A DNA stretch of 64,000 nt. Origin: Whitmania pigra. Its lineage: Eukaryota; Annelida; Clitellata; Hirudinida; Haemopidae. Below, piece by piece: positions 53,919 through 64,000 of the stretch (the first letter of the stretch is position 1; the number at the start of each line of letters is the position of its first letter). The translations under genes were made by a program, and so were the position numbers. The notes under the pieces are model-generated. The model was not told the DNA's origin and searched no databases. It saw nothing but the letters and a program-made list of their open reading frames with translations. The DNA lies in the NCBI GenBank assembly GCA_021613335.1, contig JAJTWR010000389.1, positions 261,001-325,000 of the forward strand, in the 5' to 3' direction.

Positions 53919-56900
53919 TTATTTCAAACTTCTTAAAATGCCAAACCTGAACCCAACTGCGTAGAAATGGTTGGGCAGTTTAGTGACCGCTGTGGCACAG
54001 TTGATCGTGTGGTACTGAACTTCTGACAGTTTCAAGGAGATGCAAAAGTCGTACCTGCAGCCAGGAGTTAGGTCGTTGGCAGTGAACATTCTCATGTAAT
54101 TCTTTATGTCGACAAAAGACGATGACGACGACGAAGACAACGATGAAGATGCTGATGGTGATAGCGATGACGATGATGACGATGATTGCGGCGAGGTTTT
54201 TGTGCCGACAAAATGATCAAAAGTTCTGAATGAATGCAAATTTTGTCTAAAGTTCATTTCTTGACTTGATGATAATGAAGATGGTGATAATGACGAAGGT
54301 GATGATGATGATGATGACGGAGATGTTGATGATGATGATGATGATGATGATGTCGGTTTAGTTGGTGACACAAGTGCAGAGGATGGCGTCGTTCTCAGGC
54401 CTAGCAGTTGATCTTCCTTGACATCGAGCAGAGGGTTCGAAACCTGCCTTGGAATCGTGGATGGTTTTGGAGGAGGTCTGACGGGACACGAATTGCTACC
54501 GAGATGGTGGTCCTCAGTGCTACCGAGATGTGCCTCATCTGAAGAATGAACATCGAAAACCATCTTGAAGTAGATTCGATACTCTCTGGAGTGATCTAGA
54601 TGCTTCCAAGTCATAGTGGCAGAGGTATCCGTGAGTCGGAGAAGGACGAGGGAAGTGTTCAGTCGTTCCACCGAGACCTTCATCCTTGAGGAAGTCGAAG
54701 ATTGACTGGAATTTGAGTTGCAGGTGTAGTTGTCCTGATCTCCGATTGCTGCTGACGCAATTTCCAGACGCTTGCCGTAGACTATCACCTGAGTGGATGC
54801 AATTTTTTAAATAAAAAAATTGATTTTAGTTGACTTTAAAATTTGACATTTTGTGAAGATATTATTTTTAAAGAAAAGTAATTTAAAATTCATAGAATGT
54901 TTAAAAAAGCATTGAAAATGAAAAAGTTCAAGTAAGAGTGAAATAACATTTCTGAAGTTTTAGAATATAAAATTATTTAAAATCGAAAATTGATATTAAA
55001 TATGAAAATTGAATTTAAAATTAAAGTGGCATGTCGATAAAAGAACGATTTAAAAAAAAAGCAATTAAAGAACAATAAACAATTGATAATTTTCCAAGAG
55101 GTCATTGAATTAATTCTCTTTCTCATCTATTGACAAAGAATGGACCAATTGAGTGAAGGGCATCTTTGAGAGCCCGCTGATTGACGTCTGTCTCCGTTTT
55201 GAGATCGATGGAAAAAGCCATCCATTGTTCCATGATGGATGGCATGCTGGAATGGCTTTTTCGACTGGAAAATCGCCAATTGAAACTTTGTTCAGTTTTT
55301 TGCGCTTTTCATTGTCAAGAGTTTAAACTGGTTTAACAAATCTAAACTTAGTAACTCTCTAGCATATTCTCGGATTCGAGTTGAGAGAAACTAACAGATA
55401 TTTACTATAAGTCATATATGTAGTACTACATTTTACTTTAGTTATTTAATTTATTTATTTTTGATTATTTATATAATAGATAGTATAAGCAAATAAAATC
55501 ATTTCCAGTATTTTTGGAACCTGTCGTGACTTAAAATGATGCGCTCACAACACACATAAGTACACAGCACACATGAGTATATAACACACATCAGTACAGA
55601 ACACACGTTTGCTATGCTGAAGAGAGTGAATCTCCAAATATGCAGTTTGTACTGATCTTATTTATTCGATCATAATTTGTCTCCTGGATACGAGGGCGTC
55701 AGAAAAGGATTCATTGTTTTCTTATGAACGAGGAAATAACTTTTTATTTATCACTTTAACACGTGACTGGCTTGCTACTCTCTCCTAGTTTCGTTTTCAT
55801 GAATAACTAAAAAATGTGTTTAATTTATAATTAATGTAATGCAAATTACACGAAGAGTTTTAACGCACTGTTACAACACCTGTTTAAAATTACGATTTTA
55901 AATAATTTAAAAATCAATTTTTAAATCTTCACGAACATGTCATCATTAATATTTAAACATGTTTTATAAATCCTGCCTCTCACGAGTGCACGTGATTCCA
56001 GTGCACGTGACGTGAATGCACGTGATAAACTGGCCAATAAAACAGCTGATCCACCTTCAAAATGTGCAGTGGTTCTATTCCTGCTACCAAAGCACGATCT
56101 GTGAGGTCACAAGCGGTTGTTTTAATCAAGTCCAGTTCAAATATTCATTGGAAATACCTCCTTTCCATTCATTCCACGCTTCCAGCTAATCTTGTCCTTG
56201 CGTCTCTCTTGCACTCTGCACTCTACTCCATGGCATTAATTACATTTAATAACTGATAATTTATTTAATAATATATTTAATTATTATTATTTTTACTTGG
56301 AGTATCTGAACTTGCAAGTTAATTAGTTTTTTTATTAAAAATTTAATTTTTTTTTTAAATTGTCTTGTTAATTTTTGTAATTATTGCATTGATTTGTTGC
56401 AATTATTGACAAATCTTTTTATGATCCACTAGAATATTTACCAAACAATTAATCCAATTTATTATTATCATTATTACTATTATTAATTATTATTAATTAT
56501 TATTATAAAACTTTCTTGAAATCTCCATTTCTAATTTCCATTTCGTGGCAAATTTAAGGAAATGTGCGAGGAATCCCATTAGTTCTCCAAATGACTTTTG
56601 ACATGACGACAAATCATATTGAGGCGCTGATTTGATTTTCCTGATTTCAGAAAAATTGTTTTAAAAACTCGGAAAATCAAAACAAAATCTTATTAAATCG
56701 CCTTACTTTGTCATAGGTTGTGTGGTTTTTGCGCCTCGACCAATAGGAAGAGGGGCTTGGGTTTCCAACTGCAACGCAATAGGCCAGGAGTGGGTCAGCC
56801 ATTTTCACGAGAACTTCCTTCGGGAATAATTTTGTAAGAATTCTTGGCCCACAGGTGTTGGTCTGGTTGTTTAAGTTGAGACAGGAGGTGTTGATGTAGT

Positions 56901-58449
56901 TGTGCAGGGTTATTGTTTTGTTGTTGTTGTTGTTGTTGGGCATTTTCAAGGTCACGGAGTTGTTGTTGTTGTTTTGAGACGAATAATTCCTCTCGCCAGT
57001 GGATTGCCTTGCTAGCCAGTTCAGGACGCAGTCACACTTGAGTGGGTTGCTGGATATATCGATGTTTTCCAAGCATGGAAGAGACGCAAGGACATTTTCT
57101 TCCAGAGTCTCCAACGATCCTGCGCGAATTTCTAAAGTTCTGAGGTTTGTGACGTTTACAAATGCCTGTCGGTCAATGTAAGCCAAGTTGTTGTTGTCGT
57201 TGAGTCGAACCGTTCTCAGCAACGACATATTACTAAACGAAGCCTCCTCAACTACCAACAGCGATGGATTTCTTTCCAGTAGAATCGTCTCCAGCGAGGG
57301 AAGATTCGAGAATGAATTTCTCGCGAGGGCTGGCAAGTTATTTCCATTTAAATCGAGATATTTCAGACGTTCGAGTCTTTCATCTAAAGTCGGCAAGTTT
57401 TCTATCATGTTGTCTGCCATGAGAAGCTTTTCCAGGCTTCCGGAGTTGATGAACGCGTCGGTTTGGAGGTGTTTGATGTGGTTGGATGAGAGGTTGAGAT
57501 GAGCGAGTTTTTGGAGGAGTTTCAGAGGCACGTTGGAGATTGTGTGGATGTTATTGCTGCTCAGATCCAAGAAGACGAGACTCTGTCTGATGCAATAGCA
57601 CCAGGAGGAGTCGGAAAAGCTGGAGAGGCGGTTTCCAGAAAGATCGAGTACCGAGAGGCTGTCTAAAAATATGAAAGCTTCCTTGTGGATGAGTTCGATT
57701 CGATTGTGCGAGAGATTGAGAAACTCTAGGAAAGGCATTTTGAGGAAACTCGAGTTGTGCAAGTAGATGATGCGGTTCCTGCTGGCGTCGAGAGAGATCA
57801 GAGTGAGAAACCAGTCGTGTCCGCCCAGGATCATGTCAGCCACATTCCTCACGTTGCACTCAGAAATAACCAGATGCTTCAGGCTGCGGCAATCCCTCAA
57901 GAGAGCGAGACTGCCGGAGAGGAGTCTGTTTCCAGTGAGGTCGATATGGGTTGACTCCAGTGGAATGCTCAACGGTGGAACATCAAAGCCCGAGTATCGG
58001 CACGACACCTTAAGATGGAAATCGTGGCTCGGAGCGAGACTCGCCTGGATGCGATAAAATCTCATTTGTGAATGTCGCGTCGTTGTTGCTGTTGAATTTG
58101 TCACCGCGCGATCGTCTGAATCGCTGTTGTTATTGTTTCTAGTGTTGTTGTTGTTGTTGATGATGTTGCTGCTGTTGTTGTGGTTGTTGTTGCTGTATTC
58201 ACACGAACAATGCAATGGACACGTTTGAAAGTTATTTTGGAAGGATGAAATGTCCGTTTCGATTTCTATGGCAACTGTGGAGATTGGATAAATTGGAGAG
58301 ATTTCGCTTTTGTTTCCCTCCAATCCCTGATAATGCATCGTCAGATTGTAGGTCGGTTCAAAGTTCAGAGTTGACAACTTCGTGCTTCTCACGAAATAAC
58401 TCAAGCGAAGGCCCAAGAAAGCGAAAACGAAACCAATGATGATCTCCAT
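53919..58449 (-). CDS. LRR-Ig-FN3 cell-surface or secreted protein with simple-sequence insertions
   Basis: Two coding exons: 56707-58449 (donor GTAAGG) and 54788 down to 53919 (acceptor CCACTCAG), phase 0 at the junction, about 870 residues if it ends at the TAA in exon 2. Order: signal peptide (MEIIIGFVFAFLGL), LRRNT with CPLHCSCEY, about ten leucine-rich repeats (SLVFLDLSSNNIHTI, LAHLNLSSNHI), LRRCT with NPLKCDCVLNWL, a C2-type Ig domain split by the intron (AYCVAVG, SSYW, IGDQDNYTC), and an FN3 domain (DLTPGCRYDFCISL). Poly-Asn stretches interrupt LRRNT and LRRCT; a Ser-rich stretch of about 120 residues interrupts FN3. The architecture matches LRIT/LRFN-type neuronal proteins. No transmembrane segment is in these exons. 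A donor at 53941-53946 could lead to another exon; otherwise the stop overlaps AATAAA and the protein is secreted. Confidence 0.82.
55211..55262. other. 52-nt imperfect hairpin in LRR-gene intron
   Basis: GAAAAAGCCAT pairs perfectly with ATGGCTTTTTC at the other end. Further pairing inside (CCAttgttCCA with TGGcatgcTGG, allowing two mismatches, two G-T pairs and a bulge) leaves a 7-base loop. The size and shape resemble a small-RNA precursor or a short palindromic mobile-element relic. Confidence 0.5.
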
Positions 58450-58664
58450 TTTTCAAGGAATTTCCTTCATGACAAACGGGTGCGTTTTTAAATCTGCGCA
58501 AAACCATTTAACGATTTGAGAATTATAACGAAGGGCAATACAAACTTTTCAATTCCAAAATTTAACTTCAAAGCAACAAAAATCTTAGAAATTCAAAATT
58601 CAAAAATAACTTTTAAATAAGACAATTAAAATTTTAAAACAAAAAATGAATTCCATAAACTTAC

Positions 58665-58950
58665 CGAACATTCAGGTTCATCCAGTAATCCACACATATC
58701 TCTTTCCAGACTTTCCAGGAGAATAAAACAACTATGCCGTTTCTAATGGTGATGGAGATGGATTTATTACCTGGTAGGGGAAATAGGCGCAATTTCCGAA
58801 GCGCAGTTTTCAACCAGCCGAATGATGGAGATCATAACTCGGATGTAAAACATGTAGATCGTGAGCGTCGTTCAGCATACAAGTGGAGTCTTGGATTCTG
58901 AATTGCTTCCCGCATTTATCCGTCCGCGTGCAACGCCGTTCGAACAACTG
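58665..58950 (-). other. probable non-coding 5' exon of the LRR gene
   Basis: A strong donor (GTTCG|GTAAGT, complement of 58659-58669) lies about 200 bases upstream of the LRR gene's start codon. An acceptor-like AAG occurs at about 58467. The upstream end is not defined. Confidence 0.4.
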
Positions 58951-61900
58951 GCGCTTACTCTATTCCAGTTGGCTCCTGTTAATGACGATGTTAATTGAAA
59001 AATATTTCCTTTGGCTGGTTAATGATCAACAATGAGTTGAGCGATAAATGCTTAAAATATAATTAATCAACTCTGCTTATTACAAGTGATTAACAAACTT
59101 CATCACCATTACTCACCAGAGAGATCTATTTGGAGACAAAGAGAGGCTAATTAAGGAGATTATCACCTTGTCAATTAGTCTTATGGAAGCCGTCATCTTC
59201 GTCATCATCGTCGTCGTCGTCATCGGAAGAGATAGTGATGAAGGTGAGGGTGGATAAGAGAAAGTATGGACAGAGAGGGAAGTGATAAATAGTCCCTCAT
59301 TTGCTTGAGAGAACAAATCTCCTTAAAAAGTTTCCTCACGTTTCTCCAGAAATTTAACCAACCTCGCTCTGATTTTCTGAAAACAAAAAAAATTACTCAC
59401 AATATTTTCGTCGAAAAATATTACAATTATTATTTACAAAACGTTTACAATTACTCTTTTTTTTTAAATTATTAGTGAATAACCTTTCCTACGAGTTCAT
59501 GTTCTAGTGTTTTTGTGGCGTTGATAATGATACCGCAATCATGTAACTCGTTTATGTTAGTAAAATAACTGATCTGGTGTTTATATGCTATATATTATGA
59601 ATAATTTTGTTGTTGTTGTTGTTGGTACTATTACTATTATAATTAAATCGTTTGAGATAATATCTTCCTTTCAAATCCACAATAATCTCCACTCATTTTT
59701 CTCGCAGGTCTTCTATCTGAAACTTCAAACAGAGCATTCCACCATCGACATTAACACCGGCATGACTACGATCATCATCATCATCATCATCGTCATCGTC
59801 ATCGTCATCTTCATCATCATCTTCATCATCGTCGTCGTCATCATCGTCCTCATCGTTATAAAAGTTGTTATCGTGTTAGTGAAGTATACAATTACGACTG
59901 TCGTAACTTTCAAATAGAATATATTTTCGGCCAATATTATAATAATTTATAAAAAGAAATTATGCCGTGTTGATATCACGTTTAAGAATTAAAATTGAAA
60001 ATGATTGAAGAAAGATTGGGCGATTTGGAATTCATTTTCGTATCGCTTGATACTCCATTTACTCCCCTCAATACATCCATCCGCCTATCCATCCGCCTAT
60101 CCATCCGTCCTTCCATCCATTTGTCCGTCCTCCCATCCATCCGTCCGTCCTCCCAAACATCCGCCTATTCATCCGTCCTCCCATCCATCTGTCCGTCCGT
60201 CCGGCCAGTCCTCAAACAGCAATTCTTTATCATCTTCAAAAATTCCTTCTTATGAAAATAGTGAATACCCTATCTATCTTCTTAACAAAGCTTTATTTGT
60301 GATGCATCTTTTAAGAACAGGAAACTAGGAATTAATAAATAGAATTGAAGGTATAATTTGGAGATTTACAATTTCTTGGTACTGAACTTAATTGAATAAT
60401 TCCATTAATTTAGAATAAACTTAACTATCACTTAACAAGCCACAAAATACAATTCAAGCTGTGCAATTTAAATGTACAACAGCTTATTACAACGTCAGCT
60501 AAAAAGTTAAGTAATCCAAAAATTAACTCCAACCCAGCCACATCTCGCGTGTCGTGTCATAAGAAAGCATCTGATCGAAGGATCGTATCCTCTCCAGCTC
60601 CTTCTAAAAGCCCGCGAAAGAAGCAGACGAGTGTTTTAAGGAGGGAAGGAATCCGCTATGGACATCCATCACAAACCACGACAGGACACCAATTTCCCCT
60701 AATTCCCTTGTGGTACCACTTTTCCTTCTCCTGGTCGGAAACACATGTGCACCAACTTTTCCTCACGTCGAATGAAACGTGGAAAGGCGTTCATTTATTT
60801 CGACTTGTTTGTTTATTTTTAAACAATAATTTTTAATTTTCAATAATAACAACAACAAAGACGACGACAACGACAAATTCAAATTACGATCGATTTTAAT
60901 ACATTAATATAATTATATAATGGGTATGATTAGAAATGCTAAATGTAGGGATAAATGTTGAAAAATCATTGCTTGCAGTAAATAACTTTTTTCACTTTAT
61001 GCTAATTATTATTTCCTAATTACTATTAATGAGCACCTCCCAGAGACCACAGAGATTTACAAGGACTAATGATTGGTCTTCCTTGAATGCTAATGAGGCT
61101 AATTATTCCAGGTGAATGTGGGAGGGGTTATTGTCGTCATCATGAATAAACATGAATCCGTACCCCTGGGGTTTCTTGAGATTCTTCAGAGTTGACATCG
61201 TTAAATAATTCTGTTGATTTAATTTGATTTAATATTTAAAAAAATATTTTAAATATTATTTTACAAAAATTTGTAATAGAGTCATATGTTTATTTTTTTT
61301 AAATTAGTAAAGAATTTAAAAATGTATAATATGTAGTAATTGAATTTTATTTTAGATTTTAAATTTGACTATTTTAACTTTAATTCTTAATTTAATACGA
61401 TATTAAAGCGTTTACTTAAAAATTTGTTTTTTTTTGTTTTTTAATGCTGCTAAAAAAGCTATTAAATGGGTAAAGAATTTGGGGACAAAAACATGAAATT
61501 TGTTGCTGAGGAATCCGAATAAGTGCAAACAAATAATTTTTAGAGATAATCTTGGATTTTTATGCTTAAAATTTTAATCAAGGAAATTTTAATGATTTAT
61601 GAATAATTTTAATAATAATTTTAATATTGTTTGAATAGTTTTTAAAAAAAGTTATTTCAAAGAGAGTTTTAAGATTTTTTCTTGATTTGCCTCTCGAATT
61701 TCGTAAATTATAAATGAATTTTACTCAAAAATTATCAGCAAAAGAATATTATTATTTTCAATTTTTAAGTAATTATTAATTAATATTATTATTAATATTA
61801 TTAATTAAATAATATTTAAAAACACATTATTGACTTTAACTCACCAACTCGATCAAACAAATTTATCTTGAATTAAATTAATGATTTATGTTTTAAATTA

Positions 61901-62877
61901 AAAAAAGTTGTTATTAAGAAGGTAAAAAAGTTTTAGTTAATTTAATTTTATTATACTCTACCTAATTACGATAAATATCTCTGATGATGATGATGATGAT
62001 AATGATACATAATTCGCTGAATAAGTTACAAGCTCAGATGAGGCTACAAATCTTGTCCTTTTTCGAGTAAATCGAAAATTGAGAGGCATTGTAGATGTCG
62101 CTGGGGGCTCCAGAAGGTTTTAACGAACTATGGGTTAATTTTTTTTGCATTTACTGATATTAAAAATGAATTAATAATAGTTATTATTATTATTATTTTA
62201 TTAATAATAACAATTTTATGATAATTACGATGAATTTAATCATTCAAATTTATCACATTCGAATGTATTGTTAGCAATATTCCTTTTACAATATGAGTTA
62301 TTTTTAATTTATTAATTAATTTGTATTCTTAATTAATAATTAATTATTATAATAGGCAATAGTTAACCACTATTAGTTCGCGATATTTAAATGTAATTTT
62401 AAATTTCAACTTTTATGTTCTTCCGTGCCTTGCATAATTGTTCTTGTACTTTACTATTATTACCTGACCAATAAGCAGATGTGTAAGCAGATCACGTGGA
62501 TTGATGACGTCAATTTCTCTGTTTGTCTGCAGAGGGAGGATCATTTCCTGATGTATTTATCTGGAATTTATTTCCACTATTTGTTCTGCTGGAGAATTTC
62601 CTTTGAAATGCCATCATATAGCATATGCAGCACGGAGACCTGCTTAGGCTGTTGTTGTTGTTGTTGTTGCTGTTGTTTTTTGGATTTGTTTCTTGTGATT
62701 TCTATGTTGCTCGATGTACTATAAGTACTGTTATATTTATGGCGGTTTACATGGTTGTACTTCCAGTTGTAGGTTTGATTGTACTCGCAGTCTCTGTGCA
62801 AGTCTCTTTATTTAAGTGGATAATGAAATTATTTCATTTCACTCAACTAACAATTGCAGATTCAAACCCTGCCGTTA
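58951..62877. other. intergenic with simple repeats
   Basis: Nothing certain is coded here. It contains ATC-rich DNA at 59770-59860, a CATCC/GTCC minisatellite at about 60075-60205, GC-richer unassigned DNA at about 60540-60790, and (TGT)n at 62649-62680. Confidence 0.5.
60075..60205. repeat. CCATCCGTCCGT-type minisatellite
   Basis: Degenerate ATCC/GTCC tetramers in variable higher-order arrangement. Confidence 0.85.
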
Positions 62878-63312
<435 letters not shown>

Positions 63313-63372
63313 GTAGAAGAATGCTTTAAGAATAATTTCAGTCAACTTCCAATTGCAGATTCAAACTCTGCC

Positions 63373-64000
63373 ATCATATAGTAATAATAATAATAAATGT
63401 GTAAGGCGCATATGCAGAGGCGCCTACATTCATCCAATGAAATTGGACCACTGCTTTCTCCTCATCAACCTCGTAAAATGTAAAATGGCGGTAATTTTCA
63501 TTCAATCTGCAGGCAGGCAGCCTCGATTATTGGGGAACTTTGGAATTTAATTACTTGAGAAATGTTAATTACATTTTTAAAAAGGCTCAATGTCATATTA
63601 TATTTTATACTCCACAATTTTGTAATTATCTGTTTATTAATTTATTACCTAATTAGTATTATTTTGTTAAAAATATAATTATTATGATTTAATTAACTAA
63701 TTATTTAAATTATAACTGCAAGCCAAGCATTTACGTTCACTAAAATTGTTACTTATCACTACCATTATCACTATTACTTGTTAATAAAATTAATAATTAA
63801 TAAAAAGTGACATTTAGCACTAATTAACAAAAAATTAAGAAAAAAACATGAGGAAGCATCCACTTCTAGTAAGAAGTCGTAACGATTGTCCGAGACACTT
63901 TCGTGTTTGCAAACAACAAAAAAAAAACCGAAAAAAAAACCCAGCATCCATAAATAATGTCCTTAGATCAACCCCATGTTAAGGCGTGCACCTGCAGCAG
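63373..64000. other. right end of window
   Basis: AT-rich sequence with a short GC palindrome (GGCGCATATGCAGAGGCGCC at about 63405-63424) reminiscent of the SINE tails. The last 15 bases (CACCTGCAG then CAG) could hold a splice site of a gene beyond the window, but nothing can be concluded. Confidence 0.4.

Noticed and set aside
56999..58057. Several plus-strand frames of 60-104 codons
   Set aside because: Antisense to the LRR coding exon.

Overview
The window is an AT-rich animal genome segment. Genes have many small GT-AG introns, triplet microsatellites are abundant, and degraded LINE and tRNA-derived SINE sequences are present. The single-copy genes are ordinary animal genes (PDHB, glutathione reductase, nischarin, an SLC44 choline-transporter-like protein). 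A canonical glutathione reductase argues against a parasitic flatworm. Low GC, compact introns and the family mix suggest a lophotrochozoan such as an annelid (leech-like) or mollusc; this is inference. All exon coordinates were read by eye from splice sites, reading-frame continuity and family similarity; the summed exons give whole codons in every complete model.

Layout: 1-420 (-) is one exon of a VWA7-like gene running off the left edge. 2255-7887 (+) is a tandem cluster of three intronless DAPK/DRAK-like kinase genes. Two are single-domain with a hydrophobic C-terminal tail; the third is a kinase-pseudokinase fusion. A gene-less copy of the cluster's 3' flank lies at about 958-1325 and a LINE relic at about 5300-5785. 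8074-8935 (-) holds three exons of an unrecognised gene. 9893-12563 (+) is PDHB, convergent with GSR at 13394-16208 (-). GSR is head-to-head with nischarin (16635-22689, +). 24034-33755 (+) is a complete 22-exon SLC44 gene.

37669-42309 and 44623-50003 (+) are paralogous secreted reprolysin/ADAMTS-like genes. The downstream one keeps a zinc motif and carries three six-cysteine modules. The upstream one has lost zinc ligands and the catalytic Glu but stays open and intron-conserved: a candidate pseudoprotease. 52162-52719 (-) is the last exon of a membrane protein. 53919-58449 (-) is an LRR-Ig-FN3 surface protein with simple-sequence insertions inside three of its domains. 58450-64000 is mostly repeats, including a roughly 430-bp AAT array.

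The housekeeping genes sit together by chance as far as can be seen. The most unusual biology is in the two locally duplicated families (kinases and metalloproteases), each pairing a catalytically plausible copy with a degenerate partner.
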